The translations under genes and the position numbers were made by a program. From the NCBI RefSeq assembly GCF_009708005.2, contig NZ_CP052757.1, forward strand, positions 2,790,001 to 2,854,000: DNA of 64,000 nucleotides. Reading direction: 5' to 3'. Under the pieces are notes generated by a model. It was not told the origin of the DNA, ran no database searches, and was given only the letters and a program-made list of their open reading frames with translations. The DNA comes from Cellulosimicrobium protaetiae. GTDB lineage: Bacteria > Actinomycetota > Actinomycetes > Actinomycetales > Cellulomonadaceae. Below, in pieces: positions 46,104 through 54,146 of this stretch; positions within the stretch are counted from its first letter, which is position 1, and each line of letters begins with the position of its first letter.

Positions 46104-46139
46104 CCGCCATCGACCGGGGCTCCGCGACATCGATGGCGG
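46104..46139 (-). terminator. Stem-loop terminator of the pentapeptide-DinB gene
   Basis: CCGCCATCGA (46104-46113) and TCGATGGCGG (46130-46139) form a perfect 10-bp stem with a 16-base loop just past the stop at 46153. Apart from it and the promoter above, 45908-46152 shows nothing convincing. Confidence 0.6.
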
Positions 46140-46152
46140 ACCGTAGGACGCC

Positions 46153-46911
46153 TCACGCCCCGAGCGACACCTCGATCGAACCGAGGTCCCGCACCGCGAA
46201 GCGATGGTGCTCCCACTCCTCCTCCAGGATCACGTGCAGGCACGACAACGTCGTCTCCGGGTACTGCGGCGACCACGGGTTGCGCCGCACCACCACCAGC
46301 TCCTCCGGCGTCACCCCGGCCAGGAAGTCCCGCACCATCGTGACCCGACCCGCCCGCGCCTCCAGCACGTCCCCGTACGACGGCGTCCCCGTCACGAACA
46401 ACGACACGTCCAGCCCGTCCTCCGCCGCCTGCGGACCCGCCTGACCCAACGGGTGGAACGGCTGCTCCACCTCCAGCACCGCCCGCCCCAACCACGCGTC
46501 CGTCGCCAGCACCAGGTGCCGCAGCGTCTGCGCGAACGACCACTCGCCGTCCACCGACACGTCCACGGCGCTCGCGGGCAGCTCCGCGACCCGCTCGAGC
46601 GTCGCGGCCCACGTCGACTCCAGCACCGCCCACGCCGCACGCAGCCCCTCGGGGTCGCCCGCACGCCGCAGAGCACGGCCCGGGAACCGGCGGTCCAGCT
46701 CCGCCTCCACGAACCCGGCCACGTCGACGCCGTTGACGCGGAACGTGGAGCCGCCGTCCGCGAGCCACGGCGCGTCGATGTCGGCACCCTCCACCTGCAC
46801 GCCCCGCATGACCACACCGGACAGGTCTGACTCCACGAACCGCGCACCCCGCAGGTCCGCACCGTCGAACGTCGCGCCGCGCAGGTCGTCGGAGCGGGTG
46901 AACCGGGCCAT
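46153..46911 (-). CDS. Pentapeptide-repeat plus DinB/YfiT-like protein
   Basis: A 252-residue protein. Residues ~8-45 are pentapeptide-like repeats (LRGATFDGADLRGARFVESDLSGVVMRG), a short right-handed beta helix; the rest is a four-helix DinB fold (WSFAQTLRHLVLATDAWLGRAVL with a metal-type His, and CLHVILEEEWEHHRFAVRDL with two more). DinB-fold proteins often act as thiol-dependent transferases. GAGGAGG precedes the ATG at 46911. Upstream, 46912-47202 contains no gene that I can support. Confidence 0.8.
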   Translation of the reverse strand: MARFTRSDDLRGATFDGADLRGARFVESDLSGVVMRGVQVEGADIDAPWLADGGSTFRVNGVDVAGFVEAELDRRFPGRALRRAGDPEGLRAAWAVLESTWAATLERVAELPASAVDVSVDGEWSFAQTLRHLVLATDAWLGRAVLEVEQPFHPLGQAGPQAAEDGLDVSLFVTGTPSYGDVLEARAGRVTMVRDFLAGVTPEELVVVRRNPWSPQYPETTLSCLHVILEEEWEHHRFAVRDLGSIEVSLGA

Positions 46912-47202
46912 GAGCGCCTCCTCGGGGAACGACCCACCCGAGGAACCCGACCAGCCCGGGGGAGAGGCCTCGACGCGGCGACAACGCCGCAGCAGGGCGA
47001 CCGGGCGGGGGAGAGGCGTGCGCCTCTTCGACGGTCTCGACGAGCGGGGACGACGAACGCACCGTACGCCGCCCGACCCACACCCACCAGAGGGCGGCAC
47101 GCGACCACCGCCGCCCCGGCACCACCGCGCAGGCACCCCCGAGCCGGTCGACGCGCCGACCAGATGGTCCGCGCGGACGCCGGCCCGGGGGAGCATCGGA
47201 CC

Positions 47203-47727
47203 ATGCCGATCCTGCCCGCCGAACGCGACCCCCGACTCGTCACCGTCCGACGCGGCGGCACCCTCACCGACGACCACCACCGCCAGCTCGCCCGGTGGGC
47301 CGTCGACTGCGCCGAGCACGTCCTGCCGATCTTCGAGGACGCCCGACCCGACGACACCCGGCCCCGCGACGCCCTCGACGTCGCCCGCGCCTGGATCCGC
47401 GGCGAGGTCCCCATGAAGACCGCGCACAGCACCGCCTTCGTCGCCAACGCCGCCGGCCGCGACCAGCCCGCCCCCGTCAAGTACGCGGCGCTCGCGGCCG
47501 GGCAGGCGGTGGCGGTCGCGCACGTCGCGGCGCACGACCTCGGCGCGGCGGCCTACGCCATCCGGGCCGCCGCCGCGGACGCCGCCGCCCGAGGCGAGGC
47601 CCCGGAGGCCGCGCGGCTCGCGGAGCGGGACTGGCAGCGCGAGCGCATCCCGGCGGAGCTGCGCGAGCTCGTCCTGGACGACCAGCGACGACGGAGCGCG
47701 ATCTGCTGGGACGTGTTCGACGACTGA
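47203..47727 (+). CDS. Imm5-family putative immunity protein, orphan
   Basis: A 174-residue all-helical protein matching the Imm5 pattern: LARWAVDCAEHVLPIFEDARPDDTRPRDALDVARAWIRGEVPM, then a helix of alternating Ala-rich repeats (KYAALAAGQAVAVAHVAAHDLGAAAYAIRAAA) and the terminal AERDWQRERIPAELRELVLDDQRRRSAICW. Imm5 members neutralise polymorphic or contact-dependent toxins, but no toxin gene is nearby. The ATG at 47203 is favoured by an upstream GGGGGAG; an earlier in-frame start at 47164 would add non-conserved residues. Confidence 0.75.
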   Translation: MPILPAERDPRLVTVRRGGTLTDDHHRQLARWAVDCAEHVLPIFEDARPDDTRPRDALDVARAWIRGEVPMKTAHSTAFVANAAGRDQPAPVKYAALAAGQAVAVAHVAAHDLGAAAYAIRAAAADAAARGEAPEAARLAERDWQRERIPAELRELVLDDQRRRSAICWDVFDD

Positions 47728-47764
47728 TCGCGAACCTCGGCGCCGAGGCGCGCGTCAGCGACGC

Positions 47765-48187
47765 TCAGCGCAGGAGGTCCTCGTACGGCGCCAGGGGGAT
47801 CCTGCCGTCCGCCGTGGCCGCGACGCGCTCGTCGCCGGCCACGAGGACGTCGGCCTGGAGCACGGCCACCGCCACGTACTCGGCGGCTGCGGTGTCGTCC
47901 GCGTCGAGCTCGCGGGCGATCCGCCACGCCGTGGCCCGCGAGACGCGGTCGCCGAGCAGCCGGATCTTCAGCGTCGCGACGCCCTCCAGGCGGGCGCGCG
48001 CGGTCTTCTCGTCGAGCACGCCGCGGCGTACGTCGCGGTAGAGCATCGACAGCGTGTGGCTGCGCAGGACCGCAGGGCCGACGAGCGGGCGACGCGCACC
48101 GAGGGCGACGTCGTCCTGCACGAGGCGCAGCGCGGTGACGGCGTCGATCGCGCACCGGGTGGACTGTTCGAGGGCGACGGATCCCAT
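47765..48187 (-). CDS. PIN-domain (VapC-like) protein without visible antitoxin
   Basis: A 140-residue protein with a VapC-like outline: CAIDAVTALRLVQ near residue 13 carries the first Asp, VGPAVLRSHTLSMLYRDVRRGVLDEKTARARLE fits the second helix pair (a His replaces the usual Glu), and DDTAAAEYVAVAVLQADVLVAGDERVAATADGRIPLAPYEDLL matches the catalytic Asp region and the final strand. PIN proteins are Mg-dependent RNases. No VapB-type antitoxin is adjacent. It lies 89 bases from the dif site. The ATG has no clear ribosome site. Confidence 0.6.
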   Translation of the reverse strand: MGSVALEQSTRCAIDAVTALRLVQDDVALGARRPLVGPAVLRSHTLSMLYRDVRRGVLDEKTARARLEGVATLKIRLLGDRVSRATAWRIARELDADDTAAAEYVAVAVLQADVLVAGDERVAATADGRIPLAPYEDLLR

Positions 48188-48275
48188 GGCAGCCAGTAGA
48201 CACCCGAGGACCCACGACGGCCCGGGAGCCGCACGCGAGAGGCGGCGAGAGCGGCCCGTCCGACCTCTTCCGCAG

Positions 48276-48303
48276 AACGCCGATAATGTACATTATGTCA
48301 TTT
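48276..48303 (+). other. dif: dif-like XerC/XerD recombination site (chromosome terminus)
   Basis: The 28-bp segment matches E. coli dif at 19 of 28 positions, including the contiguous cores ATAATGTA and ATTATGT; the centre ATAATGTACATTAT (48283-48296) is a perfect palindrome split by a six-base central region. It is very AT-rich against 74% GC surroundings, intergenic, and coincides with the switch in GGGGGAG polarity. XerCD-FtsK resolves chromosome dimers at such a site. Confidence 0.85.
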
Positions 48304-48362
48304 CGCGGTCGAGAGTGCCGCGTCCGCGCATCACGGAGGGCCGTCGAGCGCTCCCCTTCGTC

Positions 48363-48827
48363 ATGAGCACGACGACGTACGCACCCCGGCTCGACGCGCG
48401 CCGATCCGCCGGCCGCACCGTGGACCCGAGCGACGGCAGACGACGGCTCGCGGGCCCGGTCGCACCGACACCGTCCCGGACGCGATCAGGAATCGGCTCC
48501 AGGACGCTCGTCGCGACCGCGCCGTTCACCGGCATCTCTCCGGACGGCCGTCGTCCTCGACGTGCGCTCACGACGACGCTCGTGACGCTCGCGTGGCTCC
48601 CGGCCCTCGCGCTGACCCTCGTGGCGTTCGCGGTCGTCGGCGTCGCCGCCGGCGTGGCGACCGTCGCCGTGTGGGCCTGGCGCTCGGTGTCCCCCGTGCG
48701 GACGCCGCGGACCGGGGCCGACGATGCCGACGCGTCGCGGGACGAGCTCGATCCGTCGGCGACCCCGACCGGCCGACCCCGCGGCCGACGGCTGGTACGG
48801 GACCGCACGCTGGGCTACGATGCCTAG
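48363..48827 (+). CDS. Hypothetical single-pass membrane protein beside dif
   Basis: A 154-residue frame with an Arg/Pro/Thr-rich amino half, one hydrophobic helix pair (LVTLAWLPALALTLVAFAVVGVAAGVATVAVWAW, residues ~68-100) and an Asp/Arg-rich tail. I recognise no domain. There is no good ribosome site; GGAGGG is 25 bases upstream. Codon use fits its neighbours, and a stem-loop follows, but reality as a gene is only moderately supported. Confidence 0.45.
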   Translation: MSTTTYAPRLDARRSAGRTVDPSDGRRRLAGPVAPTPSRTRSGIGSRTLVATAPFTGISPDGRRPRRALTTTLVTLAWLPALALTLVAFAVVGVAAGVATVAVWAWRSVSPVRTPRTGADDADASRDELDPSATPTGRPRGRRLVRDRTLGYDA

Positions 48828-48878
48828 AATCGGACATACACCGCAAACCATTGTGTTTAGGTCAACAGCGTGCTGACG

Positions 48879-48904
48879 CACCGTCATCGCCCCCTGTGAC
48901 GGTG
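48879..48904 (+). terminator. Stem-loop after the dif-proximal hypothetical gene
   Basis: CACCGTCA and TGACGGTG form an 8-bp stem with a ten-base loop, 52 bases past the stop. The preceding 48829-48870 is an AT-rich island with no recognisable gene. Confidence 0.45.
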
Positions 48905-49051
48905 GCACGGCCCGCACGAGTGCGGCGCGCCGTCCTCCCCACCGTCCGGCGACGACACCTGTGGCTCCCCCGAGCACGTCGCCCACCGGCTCCCCTTCAC
49001 GTCTCCCCGCCCCGGCGTCCACCACGCCTGCGTGTGTGCGAGCCTGGGCAC

Positions 49052-49756
49052 GTGCCCGAGGTCGACACGCCCCAGATGCCCTTCCCTCCCCCGCCGCTGC
49101 CCGACGTCGTCGGCGCCCGCGAACGCACCGTGCACGTCGTGACCCACCCCGAGGCGACGCACCACGTCGAGGGGCTCGTCGGGGGCGTCCACGACTCCGA
49201 CCTCACAGCCGCGGGCGTGCGACAGGCACTCCGCCTCGCGGCCGCCCTGCGCGCCCGGCTCCCGCGCGACGCCGCGGTCGACCTCGTCACGTCCGACCTC
49301 CTGCGCACGCGCCGCACCGCCACCGCGATCGGCGAGGCGCTCGGCGTCGCGCCACGCCTGGACGCCCGGCTGCGCGAGTCGTCCTACGGCGAGGCGGGCG
49401 GGCGTCCGCAGGAATGGCTCGACGCGCGGTTCGTCCCGCCGCCGGCCGTGGGCGACCGCCTGCGCCACGACCTGGGTGTCGCGGGCGCGGAGACGAGGCT
49501 CGACGTCGCCCTGCGGGTGTACGCGGCCACGACGGACCTGCTCCACCACGACATCGACCACCAGGTGGTCGTCACGCACGGGTTCGCGGCGACGTTCGTG
49601 GTCGCCGCGTGGATCGGGATGCCCGTCGAGGCGGCGGGGCACGTCACGTTCCCCGTCCCCTCCGGGAGCATCACGACCCTGCGCGAGGACGGGTTCTTCC
49701 ACAACCGCGGGGTGCTGAGCGTCGGGGACGTCGCGCACCTGGACGAGGGACGCTGA
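49052..49756 (+). CDS. Histidine phosphatase-superfamily protein with altered RHG motif
   Basis: A 234-residue branch-1 phosphatase-fold protein. The usual RHG(E) is VTHPEA here: the Arg is Thr and the Gly is Pro, although the catalytic His and Glu remain. LVTSDLLRTRRTATAI provides the second Arg, RESSYGEAGGRPQEW the acid region and VVVTHGFAATFVVAAW the second His. The family removes phosphates from small molecules or proteins; the altered pocket may change or abolish this. The GTG start is uncertain and an ATG lies eight codons later. The gap 48905-49051 has nothing else. Confidence 0.8.
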   Translation: MPEVDTPQMPFPPPPLPDVVGARERTVHVVTHPEATHHVEGLVGGVHDSDLTAAGVRQALRLAAALRARLPRDAAVDLVTSDLLRTRRTATAIGEALGVAPRLDARLRESSYGEAGGRPQEWLDARFVPPPAVGDRLRHDLGVAGAETRLDVALRVYAATTDLLHHDIDHQVVVTHGFAATFVVAAWIGMPVEAAGHVTFPVPSGSITTLREDGFFHNRGVLSVGDVAHLDEGR

Positions 49757-49810
49757 GCCTCGACCTCCGGCCAGCGTCGGCGCAGGTCAGGGCACCGCGC
49801 CGACGCCTCC

Positions 49811-49833
49811 TTGTCGGTGGCACGACCTAGGCT
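49811..49833 (+). promoter_or_regulatory. RecA-NDp type DNA-damage promoter (PafBC target)
   Basis: TTGTCGGTG (49811-49819), an eight-base spacer and TAGGCT (49828-49833) match the published pattern TTGTCRGTG-N8-TANNNT exactly. The downstream gene also has an AAGGAGG ribosome site. This was the only match I found on either strand by eye. Confidence 0.75.
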
Positions 49834-49864
49834 GACGCCGACCGCACCCTGAAGGAGGCCGCAC

Positions 49865-50926
49865 ATGGTCGCCCCGCCCCGCCTCGAGCGGATCACCGTC
49901 GCCGAGGCGGCCGACCGCTACCTCGCGTCCGTCGTCGCCCAGACGCTGCGCGGCATCCTGTCGCCGACGACGCGCCGCAGCTACGAACGAGACGTGACCG
50001 AGTTCGCGCGGCTCGCCGGGCCGGCCCGGGTGCTGGACGACGTCACCGGGGAGGACGTCGACGACGTCCTGCTGCGCTACCAGACCACCCCCGACGGCCG
50101 GTACGCGGACGCGTCGCGCAAGCCGGGGAGCTCGGGCCGCTCCGCCGCGACGGTGAACCGCTTCCGCCAGTCCGTCACCCGCTTCTTCACCCACGCCGCG
50201 CGCGAGGGCTGGGTCCAGGCCGACCCGATGCAGTGGGCCTCTCCCCCGGCACGCCTGCGCGACGGGCTGCGCGTCGCGCGCACGGCACTGTCCGCGGGCT
50301 CCGCGGCGTCGCTGCTCGAGGTCTCCGCGGCACGGGCGCAGGGAGACCCGGCAGCGACCCGTCGCGACCAGGACCTGCAGGTCCGCGACCGTCTCGTCGT
50401 CGCGCTCCTGCTCGTCCTCGGCCCGCGCGTGTCCGAGCTCGAGCGCGCGAACCTCGACGACTTCTCCCGCGAGCCCGACCAGACGCGCTGGCGCATCCAG
50501 GGCAAGGGCGGCCACGTGCGCACGGTCACCCTCTCTCCCCCGCTGGCCACCGCGCTCGAGGAGTATCTGGAGCGTCTGCGCCCCGCGCTCCTCGCCCGCC
50601 GCCCCGACGACCCGGACGCGCAGCGCGCGCTCCTGCTCTCCTGGCGCGGGCGGCGCATCGACGCGCAGGCGGTGCGCGGGCTCCTGCGGCGCTGCATCGA
50701 ACGCATGCCCGCACAGCTCCGGCGCGAGGCCACGCCGCACGCGCTGCGCCACACGACCGCGACGCTGCTCGCCGCCGAGGGCTGGGACGTCAAGGTCGTC
50801 GCCGAGCTGCTCGGGCACGCGTCGATCGCGACCACGGGCGTGTACCTCGACCGGATCGAGGGCGAGCTTGCCGCCGCGATCCGGTCGCACCCCCTGTCCG
50901 CGGCGCTCGAGCCCGCCGAGGCCTGA
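49865..50926 (+). CDS. Tyrosine recombinase/integrase, DNA-damage inducible
   Basis: A 353-residue recombinase. A SAM-like amino domain spans ~12-125 (YLASVVAQTLRGILSPTTRRSYERDVTEFARL). The catalytic domain has Arg in LGPRVSELE, Lys in GKGGHVRTVTL, HALRH and GH in LLGHASIATTGVY, with the nucleophile Tyr in GVYLDRI, so all six residues are present. It resembles Xer/integrase proteins; it is longer than a typical ~300-residue XerC/D. AAGGAGG precedes the ATG. It lies 1.6 kb from dif and no phage or ICE genes surround it. Confidence 0.9.
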   Translation: MVAPPRLERITVAEAADRYLASVVAQTLRGILSPTTRRSYERDVTEFARLAGPARVLDDVTGEDVDDVLLRYQTTPDGRYADASRKPGSSGRSAATVNRFRQSVTRFFTHAAREGWVQADPMQWASPPARLRDGLRVARTALSAGSAASLLEVSAARAQGDPAATRRDQDLQVRDRLVVALLLVLGPRVSELERANLDDFSREPDQTRWRIQGKGGHVRTVTLSPPLATALEEYLERLRPALLARRPDDPDAQRALLLSWRGRRIDAQAVRGLLRRCIERMPAQLRREATPHALRHTTATLLAAEGWDVKVVAELLGHASIATTGVYLDRIEGELAAAIRSHPLSAALEPAEA

Positions 50927-50946
50927 CGCCCACCGCCGCGGCGGCG

Positions 50947-50959
50947 TAGCGTCGCTGGC
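50947..50959 (+). promoter_or_regulatory. Leaderless -10 promoter of the beta-propeller gene
   Basis: TAGCGT at 50947-50952 is seven bases before the ATG at 50960; no ribosome site is present. Confidence 0.55.
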
Positions 50960-52429
50960 ATGGACTCGCTCCACCGGGTGGAGCTCGTCCCGGACGACGA
51001 GCCCGCACCGACCGGGCGCGCCGCACCCGCTGGGACGCCGCCCGGGCTCGCGGCACCCGCCCGACGGCGCACGCGCGCCGTCGTCGTCGCCGTGCTGCTC
51101 GCCGCGCTCCTTCTCACGCTCGTCGCCGTCGGCTCGTGGCGCACCTCCACCGCGGAGCGCGCACGGCTCGCCCGGCCCGGCGCCGTCGTCTCCCTCGCGG
51201 TGCCACCGGAACCGGCGTGGGAGACGGACGCCGCAGCACCCCGGCTCGCCGTCGTCGCCGACGGCGACGGCGCGGTCCTCGCCGTGGTGACCGGTGAGCG
51301 CGTGGAAGGCTACGACGTCGAGACCGGTGCCCGCCGCTGGGCCGCTCTCGACGCGACGGCCTGGTGCGGGCCTGCCGCAGGCGAGACCTCGGCGCCCGCC
51401 TCCCGGCCCGGCGTCGTCACGTGCCTGACCGGGCCCGCCCTCGCACCCGTCGCCCACGTCCTCGGGCCAAGAGGGCCCACCACGGACGCGGTGCCCCTCG
51501 GGGACGACCTCGGCCGCGCGGTCCCCGCCCCGGACGGCACGGTCCTGCGCTGGTCGCGGACGGGCGGCGTCGTCCACCTCGCGCTCCAGGACGCCCGGAC
51601 CGCGCAGGTCCGCTGGTACCGGGAGATCCAGCCCGACGACGCCCAGCGCACCGCGATGTGCCGGCCCCAGGTGGCGGGGCAGGCCGCCGTCACCGTCGAG
51701 GATGACCTGCTCGTCGTGCGCGGCTGCCGCCTCAGCGCGGTCCTCACGCTCGCCGGGACCCGCCTGGACGCCCGCGGCGACGCGATCACGACGGGCGTCA
51801 TCTCGCGTGCGGACGGCACGTTCTGGCGCACGACCGTGCGGCTTCCCGACCGCACCGGGTCCACCCAGCTCGTCGCCCCGGACGGGACGGTCCGCACCGC
51901 CCTCTCCGGGCACCTGCTCGTCCCGCTCGTCGGTCCCGGCCGGGACGCGACCACCTGGTTCGTCACGACCCCGGCCGGCGTGCGCGCGCTCGAAGCCCCG
52001 GCGGGCCAGGGCACGGACGCCCCCCGCGAGCTGTGGCGCGTCGACCTGCCCGCCGTGCAGGTCGTGGCGCTCGCGGCCGAACGCGTCGTCCTCGCGGTCG
52101 ACGGCACGCTCGTCGCCCTCGACGCGCGCACGGGCGAGCGCGCCTGGTCCTGGCCACGGGCCGTACCCGAGGAGTCCGCCGACCGTGCGAGCGGCGGGCC
52201 GGACCTGCGGCGCGGCGTGACGGCCGCGTTCACCGACGGCGCGACCCTCGCCGTGGTCGTGCCCGACCTCGACTCTCCGCGCCGAGCGCTCATGACCGGT
52301 CTGTCGCTCGACGACGGCGGCGTGCGCTGGCAGGCCGGGTATGACGCGGACCCGCACGGCTTCGCCCCGGTGGCGGGGCGGGTCGTGCACGTCGACCCGG
52401 GCACGTCGCGCGTCGTCGTGCACGGGTGA
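50960..52429 (+). CDS. Membrane-anchored PQQ-like beta-propeller protein
   Basis: A 489-residue protein with one amino-terminal transmembrane helix (VVVAVLLAALLLTLVAVGSW, ~38-58) and a secreted domain of repeated beta blades (LAVVADGDGAVLAVVTGERVEGYDVETGARRWAAL, ... LVALDARTGERAWSWP, ... GLSLDDGGVRWQAGYDADP). PQQ-like blades without visible cofactor residues usually serve as protein-binding scaffolds outside the cell. Function unknown. Confidence 0.75.
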   Translation: MDSLHRVELVPDDEPAPTGRAAPAGTPPGLAAPARRRTRAVVVAVLLAALLLTLVAVGSWRTSTAERARLARPGAVVSLAVPPEPAWETDAAAPRLAVVADGDGAVLAVVTGERVEGYDVETGARRWAALDATAWCGPAAGETSAPASRPGVVTCLTGPALAPVAHVLGPRGPTTDAVPLGDDLGRAVPAPDGTVLRWSRTGGVVHLALQDARTAQVRWYREIQPDDAQRTAMCRPQVAGQAAVTVEDDLLVVRGCRLSAVLTLAGTRLDARGDAITTGVISRADGTFWRTTVRLPDRTGSTQLVAPDGTVRTALSGHLLVPLVGPGRDATTWFVTTPAGVRALEAPAGQGTDAPRELWRVDLPAVQVVALAAERVVLAVDGTLVALDARTGERAWSWPRAVPEESADRASGGPDLRRGVTAAFTDGATLAVVVPDLDSPRRALMTGLSLDDGGVRWQAGYDADPHGFAPVAGRVVHVDPGTSRVVVHG

Positions 52430-52520
52430 GGGTCCGCGTGCGAGCGGACGAGGGCGGGGCGAGCCTGGCGGGAGACCGGCCGCGCGCCGAGGCGACCGGG
52501 ACGAGACGAGGGAGGACACC

Positions 52521-52790
52521 GTGCCGAAGCGCGACCCGGGCCCGAGCGTGAAGGACCCCGAGCTGTACGAGGCGCTGCGCGACGAGGGCGACTCGAAGGA
52601 GAAGGCGGCCCGCATCGCGAACGCCGCCGCGGCGTCGTCGCGCTCGAGCGTCGGCCGCAAGGGCGGGAAGGCCGGCGACTACGACGACTGGACCGTCGAG
52701 AGACTGCGCGAGCGCGCCGCCGAGATCGGCATCGAGGGACGCTCCTCGATGCGCAAGGCCGAGCTGATCGAGGCCCTGCGGTCGCACTGA
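52521..52790 (+). CDS. Small basic protein with Rho-N/SAP-like carboxyl domain
   Basis: An 89-residue protein: a charged first half (PELYEALRDEGDSKEKAARIANAAAASSRSSVGRKGGKAGDYDDW) like the DUF7218-type stress proteins, then TVERLRERAAEIGIEGRSSMRKAELIEALRSH, a Rho-N/HeH helix-extension-helix that can bind nucleic acid. GTG start with GGGAGGA. Function unknown. Confidence 0.75.
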   Translation: MPKRDPGPSVKDPELYEALRDEGDSKEKAARIANAAAASSRSSVGRKGGKAGDYDDWTVERLRERAAEIGIEGRSSMRKAELIEALRSH

Positions 52791-52880
52791 CCGCGCGCGT
52801 GGCGACTCCGCGGGCAGCGGAGGTGCGGGAACTCACCCCCGGCGCGCGCGCCCACCGGTCGCGCGGTGGGGCGCGCCCGC

Positions 52881-52892
52881 TACGGTGAGTCC
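52881..52892 (+). promoter_or_regulatory. Leaderless -10 promoter of the phospholipase D gene
   Basis: TACGGT at 52881-52886 is six bases before the GTG at 52893; no ribosome site is present. Confidence 0.6.
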
Positions 52893-54146
52893 GTGCACCT
52901 GTCCGCCGACTCCGCCCTGCGCACCGCCCGACGTCTCCTCTCCCGCGCGCTCGTGGTCGCCGTCGCGGCACCCGTCACGGTCGCGGGCGTCCTCGTCGCC
53001 GCCGACGCGATCCGTAAGCGCCGCAACACGACCGAGGCGTCGTTCCCCCGCTCCTCCCCCGCCGACGTCGAGGTCGCAGGGACCACGACCACGGTCTTCA
53101 CCTACGGCGAGGATCTGTACCGCGAGATGCTCGCGGCGATCCGCGGGGCACGACGCCGGATCCTGCTCGAGACGTACATCTGGAAGGCGGACGCGCTCGG
53201 CGAGAAGTTCAAGGCGGCGCTCGTCGAGGCCAGCGACCGCGGTGTCGAGGTGTTCGTCGTCTACGACGGCTTCGCGAACCTCGTCGTCCCGCAGTCGTTC
53301 TTCGACCTGCCGGAGCCGATCCACGTCATCCGCTACCCGGTGTTCCGCCCGGGCGTCCTCATGCTCAACGTGCGCAAGTCGGGCCGGGACCACCGCAAGA
53401 TCCTCGTCGTCGACGACGAGATCGCGTTCGTCGGCGGGTACAACATCGGCGCCCTCTACGCGACGCAGTGGCGCGACACGCACGTGCGCCTCGTCGGACC
53501 GAGCGCGTGGGAGCTGCGCAACGCGTTCGTGGACTTCTGGAACGCCAACCGGAAGCCCGGCCAGCCGCTCCTCGCCGACCCTGGCTCGATGCACTGGGAG
53601 CCGCGCCTGCGCGCGGCACGCAACGCGCCCGCGCACCTCGTCTTCCCGATCCGCGGCATCTACCTCGACGCGATCGACCGGGCGAGCTCGCACGTGTACA
53701 TCACGCAGGCGTACTTCATCCCGGACCGCGAGATCCTCGCAGCGCTCCTCGCGGCCGCGGCGCGCGGGGTCGACGTGCGGGTCCTGGTGCCCGAGCGGTC
53801 CAACCACGTGCTCGCCGACTGGCTGTCGCGCGGGCTGTACACGGCGCTGCTCAGGGGCGGGGTGCGCATCCACCTGTACCGGGACGCGATGGTGCACGCG
53901 AAGACCGCGACGATCGACGGCGCGTGGACCACGATCGGGACGGCGAACATCGACCGGCTCTCCCTCACCGGCAACTACGAGGTGAACCTCGAGATCACCG
54001 ACGCCGGGGTGGCCGCGCAGATGGAGAAGGTCTTCGACGTCGACCTGTCGAACTCGCGCGAGCTGACCCTCGCCGAGTGGGACGCGCGGTCGGTGGCGGC
54101 CAAGCTCAGCGAGGTCGTCCTCACGCCGCTGCGCCCCCTGCTCTGA
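52893..54146 (+). CDS. Phospholipase D-family phosphatidyltransferase (cardiolipin-synthase-like)
   Basis: A 417-residue PLD-fold enzyme with an amino-terminal helix (ALVVAVAAPVTVAGVLVAADAI) and two HKD motifs: DHRKILVVDDEIAFVGGYNIG near 160 and VHAKTATIDGAWTTIGTANIDRLS near 335. Both contain H-x-K-x4-D, so the active site is complete. It probably makes cardiolipin or transfers a phosphatidyl group in the membrane. The GTG start, preceded by a leaderless promoter, is preferred over an ATG nine codons upstream that would lie inside the promoter. Confidence 0.85.
   Translation: MHLSADSALRTARRLLSRALVVAVAAPVTVAGVLVAADAIRKRRNTTEASFPRSSPADVEVAGTTTTVFTYGEDLYREMLAAIRGARRRILLETYIWKADALGEKFKAALVEASDRGVEVFVVYDGFANLVVPQSFFDLPEPIHVIRYPVFRPGVLMLNVRKSGRDHRKILVVDDEIAFVGGYNIGALYATQWRDTHVRLVGPSAWELRNAFVDFWNANRKPGQPLLADPGSMHWEPRLRAARNAPAHLVFPIRGIYLDAIDRASSHVYITQAYFIPDREILAALLAAAARGVDVRVLVPERSNHVLADWLSRGLYTALLRGGVRIHLYRDAMVHAKTATIDGAWTTIGTANIDRLSLTGNYEVNLEITDAGVAAQMEKVFDVDLSNSRELTLAEWDARSVAAKLSEVVLTPLRPLL

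Noticed and set aside
45996-46343. A 115-codon forward frame next to the pentapeptide-DinB gene
   Set aside because: Overlaps the real gene antisense, has no ribosome site or leaderless promoter, and no recognisable domain.
46912-47202. Possible gene in the 290-base gap before the Imm5 gene
   Set aside because: No frame with start signals or conserved composition; only two GGGGGAG copies and a ribosome site region were seen.
47203-47727. A polymorphic-toxin island around the Imm5 gene
   Set aside because: No toxin, RHS/WXG repeat, or second immunity gene is present on either side.
48283-48296. Palindrome ATAATGTACATTAT read as a repressor operator for the PIN gene
   Set aside because: The wider 28-bp match to dif and the polarity switch of GGGGGAG explain it better; a secondary regulatory role is not excluded.
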